Source: Streptomyces sp. SA15
GTDB taxonomy: Bacteria > Actinomycetota > Actinomycetes > Streptomycetales > Streptomycetaceae
NCBI RefSeq assembly: GCF_002291145.1
Contig: NZ_NTGE01000197.1
Location: 62,001 to 126,000, forward strand
Direction of reading: 5' to 3'
Length of the DNA stretch: 64,000 nt
Positions within the stretch are counted from its first letter, which is position 1; each line of letters opens with the position of its first letter. A program made the translations under genes and the position numbers. Below are positions 9,302 to 18,097 of this stretch, piece by piece. The notes under the pieces were generated by a model. The model worked only from the letters and a program-made list of their open reading frames with translations. It was not told where the DNA came from and ran no database searches.

Positions 9302-10209
9302 CGGTTCTCCACCCGCCGGTTGACGATCAGCTGGATGATCGCGACGGCCATCAGGATGAGCATGAGCACGAATGACGCGGCGCTCGCGTAGCCGATCTGG
9401 CCCCGTTTGAACCCGGTCTCATAGATGTACTGGACCATCAGGTTGTTCGATGTTCCGGGTCCGCCGTTGTTGAGGGCGACGAACACCGGGTATTCCTTCA
9501 TCGCGTTGATCGTGTTGAGCAGGATGACGATGAACGAGGTGGGCGCGATGCTCGGCAGCGTGATGCTGATGAACTGGCGCCATGGGCCGGCGCCGTCGAG
9601 CGAGGCCGCCTCGTAGTACGACACCGGTACGTTCTTGATCGCCGCGATGAACAGCAGCATCGAGAAGCCCGTCCAGGCCCAGGATGCCGCCATCACCACC
9701 ACTATCAACGACAGGTCCGCGTTCGACTGCCACGGAACGGCACTTCCACCGAGCTTCTCGATGACGTAGTTGACCAGTCCGAAGTTCTCACCGAACAGCC
9801 ACCGCCACAGGACACCCACGACGATGGGCGACAGAAGCCACGGGATGAAGAAGATGACGCGGGCTACCGACGTGCCCTTGGCGTGCTTGCTCACCAGCAG
9901 GTTGGCGGTGATCAGCGAGACCGCGAAGTTCAGCGGAACGAAGAGCACGGCGTACAGCAGCGTCCGGGTCAGCGCGGCGTAGAAGGTGGAGTCCCCGAAC
10001 AGGTTGTCGTAGTTGTCCAGTCCGATGAACTGGAACGCCCCCACACCCGTGTAGTTCGTGAAGGAGTAGACGAGCCCGATCACCGCCGGCCAGACGAAGA
10101 ACAGGGCGAAGAGCACGACATTGGCCGCGATGAGGACGAGCGGCGCGACGATGTACTTGTTGCGTCTCCTGGGCGGGCTCACGGACACGTCCGAGGCGCG
10201 TTTTGTCAT
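9298..10209 (-). CDS. Carbohydrate ABC transporter inner-membrane permease, MalF type
   Basis: A 303-residue membrane protein of the CUT1 sugar importer family with about six transmembrane helices and the EAA loop YYEAASLDGAGPWRQF followed by ITLPSIAP. A basic N-terminus (PPRRRNKY) precedes the first helix. The ATG at 10209 lies about 120 bases downstream of the binding-protein gene, so the two are very likely co-transcribed. Pairs with the overlapping MalG-type gene to form the membrane channel. Confidence 0.95.
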   Translation of the reverse strand: MTKRASDVSVSPPRRRNKYIVAPLVLIAANVVLFALFFVWPAVIGLVYSFTNYTGVGAFQFIGLDNYDNLFGDSTFYAALTRTLLYAVLFVPLNFAVSLITANLLVSKHAKGTSVARVIFFIPWLLSPIVVGVLWRWLFGENFGLVNYVIEKLGGSAVPWQSNADLSLIVVVMAASWAWTGFSMLLFIAAIKNVPVSYYEAASLDGAGPWRQFISITLPSIAPTSFIVILLNTINAMKEYPVFVALNNGGPGTSNNLMVQYIYETGFKRGQIGYASAASFVLMLILMAVAIIQLIVNRRVENR

Positions 10210-10330
10210 CTTCCTGACTCCGTGCTGGTGGAATGGATTCCTGTGGGCTCACGCCATGAGCCCGGCATCACGTGGGCGCCCGCGGCCGGGCGGCGGGGTC
10301 GAGACACCGCCGCCCGGGCCTGGCCTACGC

Positions 10331-11656
10331 TCAGCCGCCGACCTGCTGGTTGTAGCCGGCCACGATGTTCTCCAGGGCCTTGTCGGCCGACTGCTGGCCG
10401 TTGATCGCCTTGCCGAGCTCCGTCTTGGTCGGGTCCTCGGTGAGGCTCTTGCCCTTCAGCACCCAGTTCGTCTGCGCGGTGTTGAAGTACCCGGAGATCG
10501 GGGCGTAGAGCGGGATCGACTCGTTGTACAGCTTGAACGCCGCCTGCGCCGCCTCGGAGGTGAAGGGGTACTTCGGGTTCAGACCGCTCTCGACCGGCAG
10601 GAACCCGGACGCCTCGCACAGCGCCTGGTAGTGGGCCGGCTCGTACAGCCAGGACAGGAACTTCGTCGCGGCGGTGGCCGCCTCGCCGTTGTTGTTGAAG
10701 CCCACCGTCAGGCCGCCGCTGTTGACGTCGCTGGCCTGCACCGGCTGGGCGGGAGTCGGGACGCTCGCCCAGTCGAACTTCTTGATGCTCTCCGCGAAGG
10801 CGGGAACCTGCCACACGCCGGACCAGTAGGCGACCACGTCACCGCTCTGGAACATGGCCGACGGGTCGGCGCCGCTGGTCCACACCGACTTCGGCATGGT
10901 CTTGTCGTCGTTCAGCCCGACGAAGTAGTTCACGGCCTTCTTGGTCGCCGCGTCCGCCGAGAACTTGCCGGAGGAGTCCGCGTGGACGTACTTCCCGCCC
11001 ATCTCGTACACCATGGCGCGGAGCCGGGACGGCGACTGGTCGAACGTCAGGGAGTACTTGGCGCCGGTCTTCTCGCGGACCTTGTTCGCCGCGGCGATGA
11101 AGTCGGTCCAGGTCCAGGTCTTCTGGGGCGAGGTCGGGAAGGAGACGCCGGCCTTCTTGAACAGCGTCTCGTTGATGAACATGCCGGACGCGGTGACGTC
11201 CGAGGGGATGGCCAGCACCTTCCCGGACGAGTCCTTGGCGAGGAAGTTGGCGTTGATCTTGTTGCTCTTGTTGTTGGCGATGTCGCTGAGGTCGATCAGC
11301 TTGTTCGACCAGATCGGGTCCAGCGCCGGCACGGTCGCCACGTCGGGCAGCGAGTTCGCCTGCGCGGCGTTGCGCAGCTTCGGCGCGTAGCCGTCGTAGG
11401 GGATGTTGACGAGCTTGACGTCGACGCCGGTTTCCTTCTTGTACTGCGCCACCATCTTCTTCCAGCCCGCGTCCTGCCCCGGAACCGTGGAGATCCAGAA
11501 CGTCAGCGACTTGGCGTTCCCGCCCGAGTCGGATCCCGACCCGCCGCAGGCGGAGAGCAGCAGGGCACCTGCCGTGGCCACGGCAGCGAGGCGAACCAGG
11601 CGGCGTATGCCGCCGCGGCCGAGTCGGCGGGAGCGCCGCACACCCACAGTGGTCAT
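10331..11656 (-). CDS. Extracellular sugar-binding lipoprotein of ABC transporter
   Basis: A 441-residue solute-binding protein (CUT1 / family 1). The signal peptide has a basic n-region (VRRSRRLGRGGIRR), a hydrophobic stretch and the lipobox LLSAC, so the mature protein is anchored on the membrane by a lipidated Cys near residue 37. The mature part begins KSLTFWISTVPGQD and contains aromatic positions typical for sugar stacking. The ATG at 11656 is chosen over more upstream in-frame codons because it puts the signal peptide at the N-terminus and AAGGGATCGAAG lies just before it. First gene of the operon 11656 to 4775. Confidence 0.94.
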   Translation of the reverse strand: MTTVGVRRSRRLGRGGIRRLVRLAAVATAGALLLSACGGSGSDSGGNAKSLTFWISTVPGQDAGWKKMVAQYKKETGVDVKLVNIPYDGYAPKLRNAAQANSLPDVATVPALDPIWSNKLIDLSDIANNKSNKINANFLAKDSSGKVLAIPSDVTASGMFINETLFKKAGVSFPTSPQKTWTWTDFIAAANKVREKTGAKYSLTFDQSPSRLRAMVYEMGGKYVHADSSGKFSADAATKKAVNYFVGLNDDKTMPKSVWTSGADPSAMFQSGDVVAYWSGVWQVPAFAESIKKFDWASVPTPAQPVQASDVNSGGLTVGFNNNGEAATAATKFLSWLYEPAHYQALCEASGFLPVESGLNPKYPFTSEAAQAAFKLYNESIPLYAPISGYFNTAQTNWVLKGKSLTEDPTKTELGKAINGQQSADKALENIVAGYNQQVGG

Positions 11657-11721
11657 CTTCGATCCCTTTTCATCGTAGGAGACGGCCCGGCGCCGACCGA
11701 GGCGACACGGGTGCATTTGCA

Positions 11722-11736
11722 GGAAAGTCGCTTTCC
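11722..11736. promoter_or_regulatory. Perfect inverted repeat, candidate operator of the sugar ABC operon
   Basis: GGAAAG-TCG-CTTTCC is a perfect 6+6 inverted repeat with a 3-base centre, 66 bases upstream of the binding-protein start. It lies in the probable 5' leader of the operon. Either a regulator site or a small leader hairpin is possible. Confidence 0.45.
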
Positions 11737-11885
11737 GGGGGTGCGGCCTCGCCCGGCCGCATCGTCCACGCGGGGCAGGATCCCCGGCCGTTCTGGCCGT
11801 CACCGCACGGGCACGCCCTCGCGCGGCTGCCGTACTTCGCGTACGGCCGGGACGCTCACCCCAAGCCGGCGTCCCGGCCGACTTA

Positions 11886-11896
11886 GAAAGCGCTTG
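11886..11896. promoter_or_regulatory. LacI-type operator core upstream of the sugar ABC operon
   Basis: The sequence GAAAGCGCTTG contains the AAGCGCTT palindrome that is the centre of many LacI-family operators. The same 11 bases in the other orientation occur at 40066-40076 just upstream of a sugar oxidoreductase gene. A TTGACG on the minus strand at 11931-11926, overlapping the ROK stop codon, could be the -35 element, with the operator just downstream of the transcription start. No LacI-family gene is present in this window. Confidence 0.5.
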
Positions 11897-11927
11897 TCCG
11901 GACATTGGCAGACCGAGTCGGAAGCCG

Positions 11928-13073
11928 TCAATCCTTCGTCCCCGCGGCTTCGGTCACGGTTTGGACTCCCCGGGCGACCGCGAGCCGTGCGGCGCCCACG
12001 ACTGTACCGAGATCCCCGATCGTGCTGCTGACCACCTCGGTGGGCCAGCTCAGCCGGGCCAGCTCGGCCCGCACACCGGGCAGGATCTGCGGGTCCGCGC
12101 CCGTGCTGCCGCCCAGGACGATCAGTCCCGGGTCCAGTACGGCGGTCACGGCGGCGGCGAGACGGCCGACGTCGGTGGCATGGCCGCCGATCACGGCGCG
12201 GGCCGCCGCCCGGCCCTCCCCCGCCAGGGCGAAGAGCTGCTCGGCGGTGCGGGGGCAGGGCCCGTCCTCGTCCGGCCAGGTCTCGGCCGCCCGCCGCAGG
12301 AGCGAGCGGGCGCCGATGTACTCCTCCAGGGCCTCCTGGCGCGGCTCCCGGCCGTCGTCCCAGGGGTAGGGCAGCCGGGCCAGCTCTCCGGCCGCGCCGT
12401 TCGCTCCGCGCAGCACCTGGCCGCCGACCACGATGCCGAGGCCGATGCCCACGCCGATCCGCAGATAGCCGAAGGTGTGCCGGCCGCGGGCGGCACCCTC
12501 GTGCAGCTCGGCGAGGGCGGCGCAGTTGACGTTGTTCTCCAGGTGGACGGGAACGCCCGGCGGCAGCGCGACGGCCATGGCGTCGAAGACGGGGCCGGCC
12601 TTGGCGGTCGCGGGGCGCATACCGGAGCCCTCCTTCTCCTGCGCGGTGACGTCGCCGACGGCGACGACGATGGTGCGCAGCGGGGCGCCGGCGGGCAGCG
12701 CGTCGAGGGCTTCTCGCACGACGTCGGCGGCGTCCTCCCGGGCGCCGGTGGCCTGGGCGAGCAGGGTGCCGTCCAGGGCGCAGCCGCGCACCCGGGTGAG
12801 GGCGGGGCCGAGGTCGACGGCGAGTACGGCTCCGGCGGCCGGTCCGAGACGGTAGACGGCGGCGGTGCGGCCGGTGCCGCTGGAGGCGGTGCCGGAGTGG
12901 GCGGCGAGCCGGGCGCCCTCCAGTTCCGCGACGGCGGAGGACACCGTCGGCTTGGACAGGCCCGCCAGGCTCGCGAGCTGCGGCCGGGTCGCCCTGCCTG
13001 CCCCGGCCAGCACGGCGAACACCGCGCTCGCGCTCTCGGTCAGGCGGGTGGCTTTCGCCACGTCGTGTTCCAC
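11928..13073 (-). CDS. ROK-family transcriptional regulator
   Basis: A 381-residue ROK protein: N-terminal winged helix-turn-helix (RPQLASLAGLSKPTVSSAVAEL, residues ~30-52), then an actin/hexokinase-like domain with VLAVDLGPALTRV, VHLENNVNCAALAE and a Gly-rich ATP/sugar site (GVGIGLGIVVGGQVLRG). The Cys-rich zinc motif found in many ROK sugar kinases is not seen, consistent with a regulator. The start is GTG at 13073 with GGGAG five bases upstream. It lies directly upstream of the ABC operon on the same strand, and divergent from the kinase gene at 13394, so it probably controls one or both through the site at 13242-13265. Confidence 0.92.
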   Translation of the reverse strand: MEHDVAKATRLTESASAVFAVLAGAGRATRPQLASLAGLSKPTVSSAVAELEGARLAAHSGTASSGTGRTAAVYRLGPAAGAVLAVDLGPALTRVRGCALDGTLLAQATGAREDAADVVREALDALPAGAPLRTIVVAVGDVTAQEKEGSGMRPATAKAGPVFDAMAVALPPGVPVHLENNVNCAALAELHEGAARGRHTFGYLRIGVGIGLGIVVGGQVLRGANGAAGELARLPYPWDDGREPRQEALEEYIGARSLLRRAAETWPDEDGPCPRTAEQLFALAGEGRAAARAVIGGHATDVGRLAAAVTAVLDPGLIVLGGSTGADPQILPGVRAELARLSWPTEVVSSTIGDLGTVVGAARLAVARGVQTVTEAAGTKD

Positions 13074-13227
13074 AGTTCTCCCACACAGGTCAAGGCCGCG
13101 CTCCCGGGTCGGTCGTCTCTGTTCGACGGTCTCCGCGGGATGCGGCGATGGGATGCCCTGGCGTCACGCGTTCCCGCCTCGCGGCGAACCCGAGGGGTCG
13201 TTCCGGCGGTCGAGTGCGTGAGGCCTC

Positions 13228-13265
13228 TTGACGCACTGTACTTCGTTAGTTAGTTTCCTAACGAA
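13228..13265 (+). promoter_or_regulatory. Promoter with overlapping ROK-type operator in the divergent regulator/kinase gap
   Basis: TTGACG (13228-13233) and TAGTTT (13251-13256) are separated by 17 bases, a good sigma-70-like promoter pointing to the kinase gene at 13394. A perfect 8+8 inverted repeat (TTCGTTAG at 13242-13249, CTAACGAA at 13258-13265, 8-base centre) overlaps the -10 box. TTAG-TTAG / GGAAAC-like palindromes of this kind are the usual targets of actinobacterial ROK repressors, so binding would block the promoter. The gap 13074-13393 holds no other gene. Confidence 0.72.
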
Positions 13266-13393
13266 CTTCACGGTACTCGCCTGCCGTGCTCCGTCAGAGG
13301 CCTGTCCCGGGGCTTCCCTAGTTCCTCAACTCCCCATGTTCCCACCACGGTTCGCCCACCGTCGCAGCCCAGCGCAACGACGAAAGAGGTTCC

Positions 13394-14296
13394 GTGCAGG
13401 ACTCCACGCCACCCCTCGTGGTCGGTATCGACGTGGGCGGCACCAAGACGCATCTCCGCGCCCTCGCGGGGGACGACCTGGTCGCCGACCACGTCCGCCC
13501 GAGCAGCGGCTGGCGGCCGCACGACCCGGTCGCCGCCGCCGGATGGCTGGCCGCGCTGGTCGCCGCCGCCCTGCCGGCGGGGGTACGCCCCTCGGCCGTC
13601 GCCGTGGGCGGGCACGCCTGCGAGACGCCCCGCCAGTGCGCCCAGATACGCACCGCGCTGCAACTGCACTTCGACGCTCCCGCGTCGGTCGTGGGCGACG
13701 CCGAACTGCTCGTCCCCGCCGCCGGTCTCGACCGGGGTGTCGGCCTCGTCGCCGGCACGGGTTCCGTCGCGGTGGCCCGCCTCGACGACGGCAGCCCCGT
13801 CCAGGTCGGCGGCTGGGGCGCGGTCCTCGGCGACGAGGGCGGCTCGGCCGGTCTGGTCCGCGAGGCCGCGCGCGCCGCGTGGGCGGCACATGACCGTGGT
13901 GATGAACCCGACGAACTCGCCAAGGGGCTCATGGCCGCGTTCGACGTCGCCGAGACACCGGCGCTCGGGGCGGCACTGGAAGGCGCGTCGGACGTCTCCG
14001 CCGAGTGGGGCCGGCACGCGCCGGTCGTGTTCGCCGCCGCCGAGGCGGGCTCGGCCCTGGCCCGTACGGTGATCGCCGAGGCCGGCCGCTCGCTCGCCGG
14101 GCTCGTCGAACGGCTCGCCGGACGCGGGGTGGTGGTCGACGACGTCGTGGTGGCGGGCGGCACGGTCCTCGCCCAACCCGCCCTGTACGGCGCCTTCGTG
14201 TCGGCTCTGGCCGAGAGCGTGCCGGGTGCGCGGCCGAGGCCTCTCGAGGTGCCACCGGTCGACGGGGCCGTGGCGATGGCCCGTTCACTCGTATGA
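13394..14296 (+). CDS. BadF/BadG-type sugar kinase, N-acetylglucosamine kinase-like
   Basis: A 300-residue kinase of the actin-like ATPase superfamily. Phosphate-1 motif GIDVGGTKTH at residues ~10-19, phosphate-2 region GLVAGTGSVAVA, and an adenosine motif VVVAGGTVLA near the C-terminus match the BcrAD/BadF/BadG group, to which eukaryotic-type GlcNAc kinases belong. The GTG at 13394 has AAAGAGG five bases upstream. It probably phosphorylates an amino sugar or other hexose entering the cell. The upstream promoter carries a ROK-type operator, linking it with the divergent regulator. Confidence 0.85.
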   Translation: MQDSTPPLVVGIDVGGTKTHLRALAGDDLVADHVRPSSGWRPHDPVAAAGWLAALVAAALPAGVRPSAVAVGGHACETPRQCAQIRTALQLHFDAPASVVGDAELLVPAAGLDRGVGLVAGTGSVAVARLDDGSPVQVGGWGAVLGDEGGSAGLVREAARAAWAAHDRGDEPDELAKGLMAAFDVAETPALGAALEGASDVSAEWGRHAPVVFAAAEAGSALARTVIAEAGRSLAGLVERLAGRGVVVDDVVVAGGTVLAQPALYGAFVSALAESVPGARPRPLEVPPVDGAVAMARSLV

Positions 14297-14466
14297 CACG
14301 TGGCGGACGCCTGGCCCTCCCCGTTCCGACACAACTCGCCCGTAGATCTTCGCTCGTACGGCTCGGAAAGCGCATTCGACCCATGCGTCACCTGCCATGT
14401 CACGAGCCGCGATCGATCGCACACCCTCCCGGCCGCACGGCCGAAGAATTCAAGAGAGGCATACGC

Positions 14467-16395
14467 ATGCCGTCATCAGCCGGGCACCACTCCCCCGCGT
14501 CGGTCCGTGAACGCACCGTGAACCGAAGGGGGTTCCTCAAGACCTCCCTGGGCGCCTCGGCCGGTGTGCTGGCCGCACCCACCTTCGTCACGTGGCTGGC
14601 CGCCGCGGACGTGAAGGCCGCCGCCGGCGCAGCCGCGTTCGTCGACGACTACAAGACGAACATCGTGGCGAACCAGACGCCCGAGACCAACGCGGTGGTC
14701 CGCATCCTCGGCGGCTTCGCCGAGGTGTGGAAGACCGGCGACGCCTGGAACACCGGAGTGCCGCTGCGGGCCGAGGTGCTGCGCGCCAACATGCGCTACT
14801 GCGCCGGGATCACGTCCGCGCGCACCGAGGCGCAGGCGAAGGAGGCGTTCATCGTCGACCGCCAGCACCAGAGCTACTCGGTGATCGGCGGGCTCGGTCC
14901 GCTGGCCGACCTCTACAAGGCGGGCGCCAAGGCCGTCACGTCGATCACCAGCGCCCCGGACGGCACGCCCGCCGGCAAGATCAGCGACGCCGTGCCCGCC
15001 GACGCCCCCGCCGGTTCTGCCCTCGGCGCCGGTTCATACGACTCGGCGCTCGGCAAGGTGGCCAAGCTGGTCGACACGGTGCGCGGTCCCTTCGCCTCGG
15101 GCAACCCGGCCAAGTTCGCCTTCCAGTACCCGCGTCCGTGGCGCATGAACGAGGACAGCCAGGTCGTCGACACCGGCGCGAAGGACACGTTCGGCTACCC
15201 GGTGTACGACTCGAATGTGGTCGTCGCCCCGCAGTTGCTGCGGCAGCGCAGCGAGAACCCGGCCGACGACGGCGGCTTCCCGAGCGGTCACACCAACGCC
15301 CTCCACCTGGCGGCCCTGGCCTACGCCTACGCGGTCCCGGAGCGTTTCCAGGAGCTGGTGACGCGCGCGTTCGAGCTCAGCCACATGCGGATCGTGGCCG
15401 GCATGCACTCCACGGTCGACGTCCTCGGCGGCCGCATCATGGCCACCGCCCTGGCCGCCGCCGCGCTGTCCGACCCCGCGAACGCGCAGCTCAAGGCGGA
15501 GGCGCGGGCCCAGGCCCTGGCCTACTTCAAGGAGCGGACCGGCACCGACGCGCTGCTGGCGTACGCGCACTCGGCCGGCACCGACAGCGACCCGTACGCC
15601 GACCGGGACGCCAACGCCCGTGTGGTGGAACCGAAGTTGACCTATGTGCTGGAGCGGGAGGGCCGCACGGCGCCTCTGACCGTGCCGAAGGGCGCGGAGG
15701 TACTGCTGGAGACGCGGCTGCCGTACCTGGACGCGGCCCAGCGGCGCGAGGTGCTGCGCACCACCGGGCTGCCCGCCGGGTATGTCCTGCTGGACGGCTT
15801 CGAGCAGTGGGGGCGGCTCAACCTGTTCGCCGCGGCGGACGGTTACGGCGCCTTCGACTCCGACGTGACCGTCACGCTCGACGCGGCGGCCGGCGGCTTC
15901 CGGGCGGCCGACAGCTGGCGCAACGACATCAAGGGCGACGGCGGGCTGACCAAGCGGGGCAGCGGCACGCTCACCCTGACGGGGCACAACCGGTACAAGG
16001 GCGGAACCGTGGTCGAGGACGGCGTGCTGGTCGCCGGGTCGCCCAACGCGCTGGGTGAGGGCGACGTCCGGGTCGTGGGCGGCACGCTCCGCGCGGACAA
16101 GGTCCTGCGGCTGCGCGGTACGTACGTCCAGGAGGGCGGCGCCCTCGAGCTGTTGCTCCGGAAGAACCACGGACCGGCGCTCGAGGTGAAGCGCCGGGTC
16201 ACGCTGGGCCCGGGCAGCGTGCTGGCTCTGCGGCTCGACGCCGAACGCCCGCCCGTCGCCGGGACCGTCGTTCCCGTACTCGACGCCGCACAGCTGCGCG
16301 GCCGGTTCGACCGCGTGGAACTCGACTCCGACACGCTGCGGGCCGTCCCCCTGTACACGGCGGAAGGTCTGTCCGTACGGCTCTTGAAGCGGTAA
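14467..16395 (+). CDS. Tat-exported PAP2-superfamily phosphatase with C-terminal beta-strand repeat region
   Basis: A 642-residue secreted protein. The N-terminus has a twin-arginine signal (NRRGFLKTS, residues 19-27) followed by a hydrophobic Ala-rich stretch. The PAP2 acid phosphatase signature is complete: K-x6-RP in KFAFQYPRPW, FPSGHTN near residue 271 and R-x5-H-x3-D in RIVAGMHSTVD near residue 313. From about residue 490 there is a glycine-rich repeat (GDGGLTKRGSGTLTL, GGTVVEDGVLVAG, NALGEGDVRVVGGTL) that matches the autotransporter-associated beta-strand (PATR) pattern, unusual in a Gram-positive. It could act on phosphate esters outside the cell. The ATG at 14467 has AGAGG upstream and places the Tat motif correctly. 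Confidence 0.88.
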   Translation: MPSSAGHHSPASVRERTVNRRGFLKTSLGASAGVLAAPTFVTWLAAADVKAAAGAAAFVDDYKTNIVANQTPETNAVVRILGGFAEVWKTGDAWNTGVPLRAEVLRANMRYCAGITSARTEAQAKEAFIVDRQHQSYSVIGGLGPLADLYKAGAKAVTSITSAPDGTPAGKISDAVPADAPAGSALGAGSYDSALGKVAKLVDTVRGPFASGNPAKFAFQYPRPWRMNEDSQVVDTGAKDTFGYPVYDSNVVVAPQLLRQRSENPADDGGFPSGHTNALHLAALAYAYAVPERFQELVTRAFELSHMRIVAGMHSTVDVLGGRIMATALAAAALSDPANAQLKAEARAQALAYFKERTGTDALLAYAHSAGTDSDPYADRDANARVVEPKLTYVLEREGRTAPLTVPKGAEVLLETRLPYLDAAQRREVLRTTGLPAGYVLLDGFEQWGRLNLFAAADGYGAFDSDVTVTLDAAAGGFRAADSWRNDIKGDGGLTKRGSGTLTLTGHNRYKGGTVVEDGVLVAGSPNALGEGDVRVVGGTLRADKVLRLRGTYVQEGGALELLLRKNHGPALEVKRRVTLGPGSVLALRLDAERPPVAGTVVPVLDAAQLRGRFDRVELDSDTLRAVPLYTAEGLSVRLLKR

Positions 16396-16416
16396 CGCCC
16401 TTCGTGGCGGGAGCTG

Positions 16417-18078
16417 ATGCAGAGTAGGCGCATGAAACGCCTCCGCATCGCTCCCGCCGCGCGGTCGCCGGGGCGGGTCGGCGGACGGTGGCTCGTGCCG
16501 TTCCTCGTCGTGGTGCTGCTGGCCCAGATGGCCGTCGCGATGGTGACGACGGCCGTGCGGCAGACGCCGACCATCGACGAACCCGTGTACGTGGGGACGG
16601 CCGCCGACTATCTGCACGAACACCGCCTGCGCCACAACCCCGAACACCCGCCGCTGGGCAAGCTGGTCATCGCCACCGGAGTGGCGCTCGCCGATCCGCA
16701 CGTCGACGCCTCCCATACCGGCGGTCAGGCCCAGCTGGGCCGGCATCTGCTGTACGAGTCCGGCAACGACCCGTGGCGGCTGATGCTGTGGGCCCGTCTC
16801 CCGATGATCGTGCTGACGCTGCTGTGCGGTCTCGTCGTCTTCGCCTTCGCCCGTGAACTCGCGGGCGTCGCGGGCGGGTTGACGGCCCTCGCCCTGTACG
16901 CCTTCTCCCCCGACGTCATCGCGCACGGCTCGCTGGCCACCCTCGACGTACCGGCGGCCGGGTTCCTGCTGACGTCGGCATGGCTGCTGTGGCGGGCGCG
17001 CCTGCGGCCGCGGCTGTTCCTGCCGCTCGCGGGGGCGGCGCTCGGCGCGGCCGTGGCCACGAAGATGAGCGCGCTGGCGGCGGTTCCGGTGCTGGTGGCG
17101 CTCGCTGCCGTGTCGGCCTGGAACGGAGCTGCGGCGGACCGGCGCAGGGCCTTGCTGCGGGCGGTCGGGGGCGCTGCCGTGGTGGCGCTGGTCGCGGTCG
17201 CCGTCGTATGGGCGTCGTATCTGGCCGTCGATCCGCGGCTGCGCTGGGCGCCCGAGCAGCATGTGCCCGTCCTGCACGGGCGGCGGAGGCTGCTGGTCGA
17301 GCTGCTGCCGTTCCCGGAGGCGTACCGGGACGGGATGCGCGTCCAGTTCGGTCTGGAGAACCAGCCGTGGCAGGGCTTCCTGCTCGGCGAGGTGTACAAC
17401 GGGTCTCGCTGGTACTACCTGCCGGTCGCGCTGCTGGTGAAGACGCCGCTCGGCATGCTCGCACTGTGGGCCGCCGGCGCCGTAGTAGTGGTGGCGGTAC
17501 GGCGGCTGCGGCCCGCGGCCCCGTATCTGCTCGTGCCCGCCGCGGTGCTGCTCGTCGCGGCCATGGAGGGGACACGGGACTTCGGCACCCGCTACGCCGT
17601 CTTTCTGCCGATGTTCCTGGCGGTGGCGGCCGGCTGTCTCCTCGCCGTGCGGGGGCGGCGGGGGTGGGTGCCGGTGGTGGCGGGGGCGCTGGTGCTGTTC
17701 GTCGCGGTCAGCTCCGTGCGGACATACCCCTACTATCTGCCGTACTCCAACGAGGCGTTCGGCGGGCCGGCCAAGACCCGGCTGCGGCTGCACGACTCCA
17801 ACGTCGACTGGGGCCAGGACCTCGGCCGGCTCGCCGACCGGCTGCGCGAGAGGTACGGCGGTGAGCGGATCTGGCTCGTGTACAAGGGCAGCGGCGTGCC
17901 GTCCTTCTACGGCATCCACGCGTGCGACCCGGGTGAAGCGCCCGTAGGGCGGGTGCGCGGGCTGCTGGTCGTGTCGAACTCCTCGGTCGCCAAAGCGAAG
18001 GGGCGACTGGCCGAGTTGATCGACAGCAGTCGGGCAATCGACGAGGTCGGCCATTCGATCACGATCTACCGCCGATGA
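16417..18078 (+). CDS. Membrane glycosyltransferase, family 39 / PMT-like (GT-C fold)
   Basis: A 553-residue integral membrane protein with about ten or more hydrophobic helices. The first extracytoplasmic loop carries the acidic pair of GT-C enzymes (PTIDEPVYVG) and HNPEHPPLGK, both typical of PMT/ArnT-like mannosyl- and glycosyltransferases that use polyprenyl-phosphate sugars. The C-terminal half has NVDWGQDLGRL, a motif seen in this family. ATG 16417 follows GGCGGGAG closely; ATG 16432 is an equally possible start. It follows the PAP2 protein by 21 bases, so co-transcription is likely. Confidence 0.86.
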   Translation: MQSRRMKRLRIAPAARSPGRVGGRWLVPFLVVVLLAQMAVAMVTTAVRQTPTIDEPVYVGTAADYLHEHRLRHNPEHPPLGKLVIATGVALADPHVDASHTGGQAQLGRHLLYESGNDPWRLMLWARLPMIVLTLLCGLVVFAFARELAGVAGGLTALALYAFSPDVIAHGSLATLDVPAAGFLLTSAWLLWRARLRPRLFLPLAGAALGAAVATKMSALAAVPVLVALAAVSAWNGAAADRRRALLRAVGGAAVVALVAVAVVWASYLAVDPRLRWAPEQHVPVLHGRRRLLVELLPFPEAYRDGMRVQFGLENQPWQGFLLGEVYNGSRWYYLPVALLVKTPLGMLALWAAGAVVVVAVRRLRPAAPYLLVPAAVLLVAAMEGTRDFGTRYAVFLPMFLAVAAGCLLAVRGRRGWVPVVAGALVLFVAVSSVRTYPYYLPYSNEAFGGPAKTRLRLHDSNVDWGQDLGRLADRLRERYGGERIWLVYKGSGVPSFYGIHACDPGEAPVGRVRGLLVVSNSSVAKAKGRLAELIDSSRAIDEVGHSITIYRR

Positions 18079-18097
18079 CGTCCGCTCGTGATGAGCC

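Noticed and set aside
15034..18054. A 1006-codon minus-strand open frame across the PAP2 and glycosyltransferase genes
   Set aside because: It is low-complexity, rich in His/Arg/Gln and spans two genes with clear domains on the other strand.
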